A DNA stretch of 64,000 nt. Origin: Nonomuraea endophytica (lineage in GTDB: Bacteria; Actinomycetota; Actinomycetes; Streptosporangiales; Streptosporangiaceae). The stretch is from assembly GCF_014203235.1 (NCBI RefSeq), contig NZ_JACHIN010000020.1, forward strand, positions 112,794 to 176,793, written 5' to 3'. Position numbers and translations under genes: made by a program. Within the stretch, counting starts at the first letter, position 1, and every line of letters begins with the position of its first letter. The notes below the pieces were generated by a model. That model ran no database searches, was not told the DNA's origin, and was given only the letters and a program-made list of their open reading frames with translations. Shown one piece after another: positions 42,583-51,487 of the stretch.

Positions 42583-43950
42583 ATGGACACACAGGCCGTA
42601 CGCAGCGGTGACCTCACCTGGGCCCAGCGCGACTGGTTCTTCTGGGTGCCCCTCGGCGCCCCCGCCGCCTTCGAGGCCAACCAGAACCCCCGGATCCCCG
42701 GCTTCGGCGCCGGCCGCGCGCACGTGGTCGCCGCGGTCCGCGACCTGCTCCTGCGCCACGAGGGGCTGCGGACCCTGGTGACCCGCGAGGGCGGTGCGCT
42801 GAGGCAGCACGTCCTGCCCGTCGACGGGGCGCGCCTGGCCGAGGCGGTCGTCGTCACGGACGAGGAGCCCGGTGGCCCGGTGACGGCGGCCGCGGTGAGG
42901 ACCGCCTTCGATCTCGGGACGCGGTGGCCGGTCCTGTTCGTCCTCCATGTCGCGGGGGAGAGGGTGCGCGAGGTCGGGATCGTCCTCGACCACTCCGCGG
43001 TCGACGCGTGGGGCATGCGCGTGCTCTGCGGCGACCTCGCCACGGCGATCAGGGCGCGGGCCCGAGGGCGTGAGCCGATGTGGCGGAGCGAGGCGGAGCA
43101 GCCGCTCGACGCGGCGAGGTGGGAGGGTTCGGTCGCCGGTGAGCGGTATCGGGTGCGAGCCGAGGAGCGCTGGGCGCGCACCCTGACCGGGCTGCGGGAG
43201 TCGCTGGGCGACCACGGGCCCCGGGACAGGGGCGCGGTGGCGCTGTCGGCGCGGCCGTACCACTCGTGCAGGCTGGCGTCGGGACGGCTGGCCGCCGCCG
43301 CCACCGACCTGGCCCGTACGGCGGGCGGCTCCGTCTCCGCCGCCTACCTCCACGCCTTCGGCGCCACGATCTGCGAGGTGGAGCGGTCGCCCGCGGCGGG
43401 GGTGTTCGCCTTCGTGCTGAACAGGCCCTCCGCGGGGGCGATGGCCTCGGTGCGCAAGACGATCATGCACACGCCGGTGGCCGTGCCCTCCGTGGACGCG
43501 GCGCCGTACGGCAAGGCGGTCGCCGCGACGGCCGCGAGGCAGTTCGACGGCCACCGCTTCGCCAACCTCGACCCGCACGTGTCCGAACGGCTCTGCGCCC
43601 ACCACCTCGGGCCCCATCACAGGACCGGCGTGGCCTTCGCGAGGTTCAACTTCATCGACGACTCGGTCGTCGGCCCCCTGGCCAACTCCCGGTCGCTGGA
43701 CGCCGAGGGGATCCGGTTCCAGGATCCGGCGAGCCACGGGCGCGTGACCTTCGGGGAGGCGCACATGGACGGCTCGGAGTACCTCCTGACGGTCCAGCAC
43801 GGCGCGGCGGGCGCGCTGCTGACGCTGTCCTGGCGCGAGGACACCGGATGGGGCCCGCACGCCGAGGGGATGCTGCGGCACATCGAGCGGCTGATGGTGT
43901 GGGGGGCGTCGGGGGCGGCCGAGAGGCTTCCGCAGTTGATGAATAGTTGA
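42583..43950 (+). CDS. Stand-alone NRPS condensation-like protein
   Basis: 455 residues, the size of one condensation/epimerisation-type domain with no carrier or adenylation part. LLLRHEGLRTLV matches the C1-C2 region, and IVLDHSAVDAWGMRVL the HHxxxDG region; here the first His is Asp, and the second His and the Asp remain (DHSAVDA). The C-terminal half has SAAYLHAFGATI and VFAFVLNRPS in the expected places. Acyl-transfer to or from a carrier protein, or a non-catalytic partner role, are both possible. First gene of the cluster. Confidence 0.8.
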   Translation: MDTQAVRSGDLTWAQRDWFFWVPLGAPAAFEANQNPRIPGFGAGRAHVVAAVRDLLLRHEGLRTLVTREGGALRQHVLPVDGARLAEAVVVTDEEPGGPVTAAAVRTAFDLGTRWPVLFVLHVAGERVREVGIVLDHSAVDAWGMRVLCGDLATAIRARARGREPMWRSEAEQPLDAARWEGSVAGERYRVRAEERWARTLTGLRESLGDHGPRDRGAVALSARPYHSCRLASGRLAAAATDLARTAGGSVSAAYLHAFGATICEVERSPAAGVFAFVLNRPSAGAMASVRKTIMHTPVAVPSVDAAPYGKAVAATAARQFDGHRFANLDPHVSERLCAHHLGPHHRTGVAFARFNFIDDSVVGPLANSRSLDAEGIRFQDPASHGRVTFGEAHMDGSEYLLTVQHGAAGALLTLSWREDTGWGPHAEGMLRHIERLMVWGASGAAERLPQLMNS

Positions 43951-43989
43951 AAACTGTCAGATAATTTCACTATCATCTCGACAGATTGA

Positions 43990-44133
43990 AAGCTGCTTGT
44001 CGACTTCTTGCGTAGTCGTGTCGACTTGATTCATTCTCGTGCTGACGAGAGCCCGGCCGCCGGCACCAGCTTCCTCGCCCTGGGAGTCGGCTCGCTGACC
44101 GCCCACCTGACCTCGATGACCAGCGGACCCTGA
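43990..44133 (+). pseudogene. Carrier-protein (PCP) remnant
   Basis: An open frame without a start codon ends in ESPAAGTSFLALGVGSLTAH and LTSMTSGP before TGA at 44131. FLALGVGSL resembles the phosphopantetheine motif (D/FxxLGxxSL), with the Ser before Leu. The preceding helix I of a carrier domain is missing, and A+T-rich sequence stands there instead. It sits between the condensation-like gene and the next ORF, so it may be what is left of a carrier domain of the first module. Confidence 0.35.
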
Positions 44134-44158
44134 GCCTGCGGGAAAGGACCACCGCACC

Positions 44159-44791
44159 GTGATCCACCACCCGACCGAGCCGGACCTGTGGCTGACGGAC
44201 GTCGCCGACACCGACCACTTCCCCGAGGAACACCGCGACGACCTGCGCGCGGTCGCCACCTGGGCCCGCGAGTACCTCTGCGAGCCCCTCCAGGACCTCG
44301 GCAGACGAGGCCCCGTCTGCCCGTACGCCCAGGGCTCCATCGACAGGCGCCGCTTCTACCTCACCGTCCGGCTGGGCACCCCCACCACGGTGGCGGAGAT
44401 CGTCGCGGCCATGGAGCCCTACCGCTCCTGGTTCGCCCAACTGGCGCCCGGGCGGTGCCCCGAGTCGCTGCACACCGCCGTTCTCGTGCTCTTCCCGGGA
44501 GTACGTGATCACCTGGCGCTTATTGACGCGGCGCAGAGCCGCCTCAAGGATCACTATGTGTCCCACGATCTGATGATCGGTGAGTTCCACCCGGGCCCGC
44601 CGGACAAGGGCGGCCTGTGGAACCCGGAGTTACGCCCGCTCGCCGGCCCCGTGCCGATGCTGGTGATCCGCCACATGGTGCCGACCGACCTGCCGTTCCT
44701 CGTGGGCGACCCCGGACATCTGGCCGCCTACCGCGAGCTGCACGGCCACCACGTGCCCGCGAGGCTGCGCGGCGTCCTCGCGGAGGGGTGA
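44159..44791 (+). CDS. NRPS-associated unknown protein (possibly DUF6875)
   Basis: 210 residues from GTG at 44159, with GGAAAGGA about 10 nt upstream. Contains GRRGPVCPYAQGSIDRRRFY and later HDLMIGEFHPGPPDKGGLWN and MLVIRHMVPTDLPFLV. These resemble a small family found next to biosynthetic enzymes (DUF6875 is my best guess). No metal or cofactor motif is plain; the conserved Cys in VCPY is worth noting. The next gene starts 2 nt later. Confidence 0.6.
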   Translation: MIHHPTEPDLWLTDVADTDHFPEEHRDDLRAVATWAREYLCEPLQDLGRRGPVCPYAQGSIDRRRFYLTVRLGTPTTVAEIVAAMEPYRSWFAQLAPGRCPESLHTAVLVLFPGVRDHLALIDAAQSRLKDHYVSHDLMIGEFHPGPPDKGGLWNPELRPLAGPVPMLVIRHMVPTDLPFLVGDPGHLAAYRELHGHHVPARLRGVLAEG

Positions 44792-44793
44792 CC

Positions 44794-47700
44794 ATGCGAC
44801 AGCCGGCACCGCCCGGTGAGCCATCGGCCGGACGCCCACTCAGCCCCGCGCAGGAGCGGCTCTGGTCGCTGCAGCGCGCGGGGCTCGACGGCGCGGTCTA
44901 CGTGGTCTGGATCGCGCTACGGATCAGCGGGCCCCTTGACGCCGCCGCACTGCGCGGAGCCCTCGGCCGGCTGATGGCCAGGCACGAGGCGCTGCGCTCG
45001 GCGATCGTCGCCGACGCGTCGGGACGGCCCTTCCAGGTGGCGCGCGAAGGGCTGGCCGTACCCCTGGAGGTGGCCGACGTCGCCGAGGCCGACGCTCTCG
45101 CGGTCGCCGAGGGCTTCCTGGCCAGGCCGTTCGAGCTGGAGACCGCGCCGCTGGCGCGGGCGCTGCTCATGCGGCTGGGTGCGGAGGAGCACGCGCTGGT
45201 GTTCGTCGTCCACCACTCGGTGTGCGACGGGCCCTCGCTTGAGGTGATCCGGCAGGAGTTCTTCCAGCTCTACCAGGGCCTTGGGCTTCCACCTCCGCCC
45301 GTGCCGCCCGCCGCTGAGGCGGTCGACCTCGACGAGGCGCGTGAGTACTGGCGGGGTGAGCTGGAGGGGGCGCCGGCCCTCCTCGACCTGCCCCTCGACC
45401 GGCCGAGGCGCGCGCGGACGAGCTCGCGGGGGCGCCGGCACAACGTCGAGCTGCCGGCCGCGCTGCTCGACGGCGTGCGTACGGCCGCGCGCGAGTCCCG
45501 GACCAGCGTCTTCATCGTCGTCCTGACGGCGTTGGCAGTCGTGCTGTCGAGGTACGCCGCCGAGGAGGAGGTGGTGATCGGGGCGCCGGTCAGCGAGTGG
45601 GGCGAGCGGGAGCGCGCGGTGGGGATGTTCGTCAACACCCTCGCCTTCCGCGCCGACCTGCGCGGGAACCCGACGCTCGCCGAGGCGCTCGTCAGGGTCA
45701 GACGGAAGGTGCTGCGCGGGCTCGGGCACCGGGCGGTGCCGTTCGACGAGGTGGTCGAGCTGGTGCGCGAGGTACGGGACGCGCGGCACCATCCGGTGTT
45801 CCAGGTGATGCTCGTGGTGGACACGCCGCCCGCCGGGGTGCCGGAGGGACCGCCCGGCCTGACGGTGACGAGCTGGGAGCTGGTGCCGGCGGTCGCGAGG
45901 TTCGACCTGACCGTGGTGGCCACCGTGGGGGAGAGCGAGGGCAGGCTGGCGCTGGACTACGCGGCCGACCTGTTCGACGAGGCCACCGCCGTACGGCTGG
46001 CCGACGACCTGGCGGCCGCGCTGACGGTCGTGACGACCGCGAGGGAGACCAAGGTCAGGGACATCCCGCTGCCCAGCGTCGCGCGGGCGGACGCGGACGT
46101 GCCGCCCTTCGACTACCGGCCCGCGCACGAACTGGTCGCCGCGATGGCCGCCGCCGATCCCGCCGCCCCCGCCGTGGTGACCACGGACGGCACGCTCGAC
46201 TACGCCACGGTGGACCGGCGGGCGAACCGGCTGGCCTGGCGGCTCCGTGAGCGCGGAGTCGGCGCCGAGACGTCGGTGGGCGTCGCCCTCCCCGCGGGCG
46301 CCGACGCGGTGGTGGCCATCTTGGGGGTGCTCAAGGCGGGCGGCGCCTACGTGCCGCTCGACCCGGCCCAGCCGCCGGCCAGGCTCGCCGCGATGCTGGC
46401 TGACACGGGGGCGCGGCTGGTGGTGGGCGGCGCCGTACCCGGGTGGGAGAGCCTCGCGCTCGACGGCGGCGAGGCCGCCTCGCCTCCCGGCACGACGTGC
46501 CCGCCCCAGCGGCTCGCCTACACCGTCTTCACCTCCGGCTCCACGGGCCGTCCGAAGGGGGTCGCCGTCACGCACGGCACGCTGGCGCGGCTGTCGGCGG
46601 AGTTCAGGCACGCCCATGGCTGCTTCACCGCCGGGCAGCGGGTGCTGATGCTGCCGCCGCTGACGTTCGACGCCTCCGTCGGCGACCTGTTCCCCGCGCT
46701 GACCGGGGGCGCGGCGCTCGTGCTCCACCCCGATCCGGCCGCGCTCGGCGGCGGCGCGCTCGTCTCGTTCTGCGCCGCGTACGGCGTGACGGCCGTGGAC
46801 GCGGCGGCGCCCCAGTGGCGGCAGTGGACCGAGGACCTCAGAGGCACCCACGTACCCGACACCTGGCCGGTGACCACGATGATGGTGGGCGGCGAGCGGG
46901 TTCCGGTGGAGACGCTGCGCGAGTGGGCGCGGGTGACCGGTGGGCGGCTGGCCTTCCACAATCACTACGGCCCGACCGAGGCGACCGTGTGCGCCACGGT
47001 CCACACGACGGTCGACGGGTCGGAGTGCGGCGAGGCGCCGTACCTCCCGATCGGACGTCCGCTGCCGCACGTGCGGGTCCACGTGCTCGACCGCCACGGC
47101 GTCCGCGTCCCGCCCGGCGGGCGCGGCGAGCTGTACCTCGGCGGCGACTGCCTGGCCAGAGGCTACGCCGGCGCGCCCGCCCGCACCGCCGGCCTCTTCC
47201 TCCCCGACCCCTCGGCATCGTCGCCCGGCGCCCGCGTGTACCGCACGGGCGACCTGGTGCGGCAGCGGGCCGACGGCACGCTGGAGTTCCTCGGCCGCGC
47301 CGACCGCCAGATCAAGCTGCGCGGCCGACGCATCGAACCCGGCGAGATCGAGGCCGCGCTCACCGCCCATCCCTCGGTACGCGCGAGCGTCGTGGTGGTC
47401 AGGGACGACCTGCCGGGAGGCGCCGCCCTCGTCGCCTACCACGTCCCCGCGGGGCCGTCGGCCCCGCCCGAGGAACTGCGTGCCTTCCTGCGGACCTCGC
47501 TACCCGACTACCTGATCCCGAGAACGTTCGTCGAGCTGGACAAGCTGCCCCTGACCACCCACGGCAAGGTGGACGAGCACGCCCTGCCCGCGCCCGGCCA
47601 CGACGCGGTCTCGCGCGGGCACGCCGAGCCGGAGGGCGAGGTGGAGATCGTGCTCGCCGCCGTCTGGGCGCGCGTGCTCGGGGTGGAACGGGTCGGTCGC

Positions 47701-48996
47701 CACGACGGCTTCTTCGATCTCGGAGGCCACTCCCTGCTCGCCGCCTCCGTGGCGGCCGAGTCCGAGCGCGCCCTCGGCGTCAGCGTGCCGGTGCGAGCCG
47801 TGTTCGACGCCCCCGACCTCGCCGGCCTCGCCGCCGCCGTGGCCGGAGCTGAGCCGGTACGCGAGTCCGTCGACCTGGACGCGGAGACCGCGCTGCCCGG
47901 CGATCTCCGGGTGCGCGGAGCACGGACAGGACCGCCGGAGCACATCCTGCTGACCGGCGCCACCGGCTATCTCGGCGCCCACGTCCTCGCCGAACTGCTC
48001 GCCAGGAGCCGGGCGAGGGTCCGCTGCCTCGTCAGGGCCGCCTCTCCCGAGGCCGCCACCGCGCGGCTGACCGAGACGCTGCTCCGCCACGGCCTCAAGG
48101 GTGACGCCCACCGCGTGGAGGCCGTGCCCGGCGACCTGACCAGGCCGAGGCTCGGCCTCGACGATGAGCGCTACGCGTCCCTGGCCGAGGAGAGCGACCT
48201 GATCTGCCACGCCGCCAGGCTCGTCGACTTCGTCCGGCCGTACGGCCGCCTGCGCCCGGTGAACGTCGGCGGCGTCCTGGAGATCCTCCGCCTGGCCACG
48301 ACCGGCACCGCGACGCCCGTCCACCTGGTGTCGACGCTCGGCGTCTTCCTGGGGAGCACGGGCACCGTGACCGAGTCCACGGCCCCGGCCCCTCCCGGTG
48401 GGGCGTACTACCTCAGCCGCTGGGTGGCCGAACGGCTGGCCGTGGCCGCCCGCGAGCGCGGTCTGCCCGTCTCGATCCACCGCCCCGCCAGGATCGGCGG
48501 CCACAGCCGCACGGGACGCTGGCACACCGGCGACCACTTCAGCAGGATGCTCGTCGGATACGTCCAGCTTGGCCTGGTTCCTGAGCTGGAGCACGAGGAG
48601 GACCTCATCCCCGTCGACCACGTGGCCGCCGCGGTCGCGCGCCTGGCGCTCGACGGTGTCCGCGCCGACCTCCACTACGTCAACCACGCGACGGTCACCT
48701 ACGGGGAGATCGCGGCGGCCCTGGCCGAGGCGGGCGGCGCCGTCGAACAGGTCCCCTGGCCGACGTGGATCGCACGCGCCAGAGCACGCGCGGACGAGGG
48801 CGGTGAGTTCGCCGTCACGCCGCTGCTGCCGACGCTGCCCGACGACCCGCCAGACCCGGGAAGGCCCCGCTTCGACTGCTCGGTCACCGAGAGCACGCTC
48901 GCCGAAGCGGGCATCCCGGCGCCGGCGCACGCACGCGACCTCGTCCGTGCCTACGCCGCCTTCCTCGTCGGAGGCCGCGCCGGGAGCGCGGGATGA
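44794..48996 (+). CDS. Single-module NRPS: C-A-T-R with reductase release
   Basis: 1400 residues. C domain (about 15-430) with an intact HHSVCDG (His140-Gly146). A domain (about 450-930) with A3 FTSGSTGRPKG near 580, A4 FDASVGD, A5 NHYGPTEATVC and A10 TTHGKVDE; the ten-residue specificity code reads approximately DAGDMGHVCK by hand alignment. T domain with GGHSL, Ser980. R domain (about 1045-1390): Rossmann LLTGATGYLGAHV, catalytic Tyr1205, but the partner Lys is Arg1209 (YYLSRWVAE where reductases have YxxSKWVAE). A C-first module needs an upstream acyl or aminoacyl donor. Reductive release would give an aldehyde or alcohol. Confidence 0.92.
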   Translation: MRQPAPPGEPSAGRPLSPAQERLWSLQRAGLDGAVYVVWIALRISGPLDAAALRGALGRLMARHEALRSAIVADASGRPFQVAREGLAVPLEVADVAEADALAVAEGFLARPFELETAPLARALLMRLGAEEHALVFVVHHSVCDGPSLEVIRQEFFQLYQGLGLPPPPVPPAAEAVDLDEAREYWRGELEGAPALLDLPLDRPRRARTSSRGRRHNVELPAALLDGVRTAARESRTSVFIVVLTALAVVLSRYAAEEEVVIGAPVSEWGERERAVGMFVNTLAFRADLRGNPTLAEALVRVRRKVLRGLGHRAVPFDEVVELVREVRDARHHPVFQVMLVVDTPPAGVPEGPPGLTVTSWELVPAVARFDLTVVATVGESEGRLALDYAADLFDEATAVRLADDLAAALTVVTTARETKVRDIPLPSVARADADVPPFDYRPAHELVAAMAAADPAAPAVVTTDGTLDYATVDRRANRLAWRLRERGVGAETSVGVALPAGADAVVAILGVLKAGGAYVPLDPAQPPARLAAMLADTGARLVVGGAVPGWESLALDGGEAASPPGTTCPPQRLAYTVFTSGSTGRPKGVAVTHGTLARLSAEFRHAHGCFTAGQRVLMLPPLTFDASVGDLFPALTGGAALVLHPDPAALGGGALVSFCAAYGVTAVDAAAPQWRQWTEDLRGTHVPDTWPVTTMMVGGERVPVETLREWARVTGGRLAFHNHYGPTEATVCATVHTTVDGSECGEAPYLPIGRPLPHVRVHVLDRHGVRVPPGGRGELYLGGDCLARGYAGAPARTAGLFLPDPSASSPGARVYRTGDLVRQRADGTLEFLGRADRQIKLRGRRIEPGEIEAALTAHPSVRASVVVVRDDLPGGAALVAYHVPAGPSAPPEELRAFLRTSLPDYLIPRTFVELDKLPLTTHGKVDEHALPAPGHDAVSRGHAEPEGEVEIVLAAVWARVLGVERVGRHDGFFDLGGHSLLAASVAAESERALGVSVPVRAVFDAPDLAGLAAAVAGAEPVRESVDLDAETALPGDLRVRGARTGPPEHILLTGATGYLGAHVLAELLARSRARVRCLVRAASPEAATARLTETLLRHGLKGDAHRVEAVPGDLTRPRLGLDDERYASLAEESDLICHAARLVDFVRPYGRLRPVNVGGVLEILRLATTGTATPVHLVSTLGVFLGSTGTVTESTAPAPPGGAYYLSRWVAERLAVAARERGLPVSIHRPARIGGHSRTGRWHTGDHFSRMLVGYVQLGLVPELEHEEDLIPVDHVAAAVARLALDGVRADLHYVNHATVTYGEIAAALAEAGGAVEQVPWPTWIARARARADEGGEFAVTPLLPTLPDDPPDPGRPRFDCSVTESTLAEAGIPAPAHARDLVRAYAAFLVGGRAGSAG

Positions 48997-50294
48997 CGGG
49001 CCTGACGGCGCGCCGTTTCGCCGTGATCTGGTCGGCCGAACTCGTGTCGGTGATCTGTTCGAGCCTGACCGCGTTCGTGCTGAGCGTCTGGGTCTACCAG
49101 GAGTCGGGCTCGGAGACCCAGTTCGCGCTCAACCTTCTCTGCGCCACCCTGCCCGGGCTGCTGATCGGCCCGTTCGCCGGGGTGATCGTCGACAGGTTCG
49201 ACCGGCGCCGGGTGCTGGTCCTGGCCGACGCGGGCGCCGCGCTGGCGACAGCCGTACTGGCGGTGCTCGCGCACACGGGCAATCTGCAGGTCTGGCACGT
49301 CTACCCGGCCACCGCCGTCGCCGCGATCTGCGGGACCTTCCACGTGACCGTCTACCAGGCCATGACCCCGCTGCTGGTGCCGGAGCGCCACCTGGGGCGC
49401 GTCAACGGCCTCATGCAGACGACGTTCGCGCTCCAGGTGGCGGCGCCGATCGTCGCGGGCGCCCTGATGGAGGCCATCGGCCTGCGCGGCGTGTTCGTGC
49501 TCGACCTGCTCTCCTTCGTGCTGGTGGCGTGCGTGGTGCTGTCGTCCAGGCTGCCCGCCGGCCTGCTCCGCCCATCAGGTACGGCACCGCCCAACTCCTT
49601 CCGCGCCGACCTCGTCCACGGCTTCGCCCGCCTGCGCACCGGGGGGCTGCTCGGCCTGGTCGGCGCCTTCACGGTGTTCACCTTCGTCTTCGCGTCGGCG
49701 GGCATGCTGATCCGGCCGCTCATCCTGGCGTTCGCGTCACCGGCGACGCTGGGCGCGCTGGTCTTCGCCGGTGGCGCCGGGCTGTTCGCGGGCAGCCTCG
49801 CGATGGGCGCGTGGGGCGGACCGAGACGCAAGGTCGTGGGCGCGGGCATCTTCATGGGGCTCGGCGGCGTCGCGCTCGCCGCCCACGCGCTGAGCCCCTC
49901 GGTGCTCCTGATCGCGGTGGTGGCGCCGCTGTTCCTGTTCACGATCCCGGTCGTGAACGCCTGCTTCACGACCGTGATCCAGTCCAGCACCGAAGCGGCC
50001 GAGCAGGGGCGCGTCCTGGCCTCGGCCAGAACCCTCACACAGGCGGCCATGCCCCTCGCCTACCTCGCGGTCGCCCCGCTGACCGAGAGGCTGGCGGAGC
50101 CCGCGCTCATGCCGGGAGGCGCCCTGGCGGGCAGTGTGGGCGCACTGATCGGCACGGGGGAGGGGCGGGGGATCGCCCTGGTCTTCCTGCTGGACGGGGC
50201 GCTGCTGGTGGTGCTGGCCGTCGTGACGCTGGCCGTACCCCGGCTGCGTGGGCTGGGCGCGCGGCCGGAGGAGGAGCCCGCCACCGTCACCTAG
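48993..50294 (+). CDS. MFS transporter (exporter of the NRPS cluster)
   Basis: 433 residues, about twelve membrane helices. The A-loop motif is GVIVDRFDRRRVL. It resembles enterobactin/macrolide exporters, as does the one at 25.8-27.0 kb, but the two are only distantly alike. Its ATG overlaps the NRPS stop (ATGA), so it is translated with the synthetase and probably exports its product. Confidence 0.88.
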   Translation: MTGLTARRFAVIWSAELVSVICSSLTAFVLSVWVYQESGSETQFALNLLCATLPGLLIGPFAGVIVDRFDRRRVLVLADAGAALATAVLAVLAHTGNLQVWHVYPATAVAAICGTFHVTVYQAMTPLLVPERHLGRVNGLMQTTFALQVAAPIVAGALMEAIGLRGVFVLDLLSFVLVACVVLSSRLPAGLLRPSGTAPPNSFRADLVHGFARLRTGGLLGLVGAFTVFTFVFASAGMLIRPLILAFASPATLGALVFAGGAGLFAGSLAMGAWGGPRRKVVGAGIFMGLGGVALAAHALSPSVLLIAVVAPLFLFTIPVVNACFTTVIQSSTEAAEQGRVLASARTLTQAAMPLAYLAVAPLTERLAEPALMPGGALAGSVGALIGTGEGRGIALVFLLDGALLVVLAVVTLAVPRLRGLGARPEEEPATVT

Positions 50295-50343
50295 AACGGC
50301 CGGACCCCGCACACCTCAGCCCTCATCACAGAACGGGACATTC

Positions 50344-51369
50344 ATGCCGCTCGATCTCACGCCCGAGGAGTCGGAGCCCTACTTCAGCGGGCAGGCGCCG
50401 GGCCCGCACCTCGACGTGATCGCCGCCATGGCCACGCACGCGGCCGCCGCCGGGCTCAGGCTCGGCGTGTTCGACGCCCTCGCCGAAGCCCCGGCACCCG
50501 CGGCCGACCTCGCGGGCAGGCTCGGCGCCGATCCGGCCGCGCTGGAGGTGCTGCTCGGCGCGCTGGCCGCCACCGGCTACCTCGCGCGGGACGGCGACCG
50601 GTACGCGGCCACCGGCACCGCGCGTTCGCTTCAGGGCTACGGCGACAGCCTGCTGTTCTGGCACGACGTCCTCACCGGCATGTGGGGCGGCCTGGAGGAG
50701 TCGGTCAGATCGGGAAAGCGGCAGGGCGACTTCTACGAGTGGATCGCCGGACGCCCCCAGACCCTCGCCCGCTTCGAGGGCATCCTGCGCGGCCAGGCCG
50801 GATGGCTCAGCGAGGAGATCGTCGCCCTCGCGCCGCCGCCTGCGGGGGCCACGCGGCTGCTCGACCTCGGCGGCGGGCACGCGCGCTACAGCATCGCCTA
50901 CTGCGCGGCCGGGCCGGAATTGCGCGCGACCGTGGTCGACCTGCCTTCGGCGCTGGTGGCGGGGCGGGCCGCGGTGGTGGAGGCGGGGCTGGAGGAGCGG
51001 GTCGAGCTGCGGGCGGGGGATCTGCTGGAGGCGCTGCCGTACGTGGGGCAGGACTGCGTGCTGCTGTTCAACCTGCTGCACGGGTTCACCGCCGAGCGGG
51101 CGGAGGAACTGGTGCGCTCGGCGGTGGGGACGCTGCGTCCAGGGGGGAGGGCGATCGTGCTCGAACGCGATCCCGCCGGGCGGGGTGATCCGGTGGCCGA
51201 CGCGTTCACCAGGATGTTCGCGCTGAACCTGCACCACACGCAGGGCGGCGTGCTGCATCCGCTGGAGCGGATCGCGGGCTGGCTGACCTCGGCGGGGTGC
51301 GCGCCACCGGAGACGATGGACCTGACCCGCTCGCCCGCCCACCGGCTCCTGGTGACGACCGCGACCTGA
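50344..51369 (+). CDS. SAM-dependent O-methyltransferase (plant/aklavinone type)
   Basis: 341 residues. The N-terminal dimerisation winged helix (LGVFDALAEAPAPAADLAGR) is followed by the methyltransferase domain with motif I LLDLGGGHARYS, motif II VVDLPSAL, and a later GGRAIVLERD. This family methylates hydroxyls of natural products. Placed 49 bp after the exporter, it is probably the tailoring gene and last gene of the cluster. Confidence 0.88.
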   Translation: MPLDLTPEESEPYFSGQAPGPHLDVIAAMATHAAAAGLRLGVFDALAEAPAPAADLAGRLGADPAALEVLLGALAATGYLARDGDRYAATGTARSLQGYGDSLLFWHDVLTGMWGGLEESVRSGKRQGDFYEWIAGRPQTLARFEGILRGQAGWLSEEIVALAPPPAGATRLLDLGGGHARYSIAYCAAGPELRATVVDLPSALVAGRAAVVEAGLEERVELRAGDLLEALPYVGQDCVLLFNLLHGFTAERAEELVRSAVGTLRPGGRAIVLERDPAGRGDPVADAFTRMFALNLHHTQGGVLHPLERIAGWLTSAGCAPPETMDLTRSPAHRLLVTTAT

Positions 51370-51487
51370 GCGGTACACCGTGTACGGCGCAAGCCCGGCC
51401 TCTTCTTCACCAGGACGATGTCGGCGCGTCGACGGCCTCTTGCCCGCCGTACTGGGCGTAGAACCACGAGAACCCGGTGGGCCTGAC

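Noticed and set aside
44917..47442. Minus-strand open frame of 841 codons opposite the NRPS
   Set aside because: Antisense shadow; residue content is typical of reversed high-G+C coding DNA.
51373..51385. GTACAC-C-GTGTAC palindrome after the methyltransferase as a terminator
   Set aside because: The one-base loop cannot form a hairpin and the stem is short; possibly a protein site, but without context.
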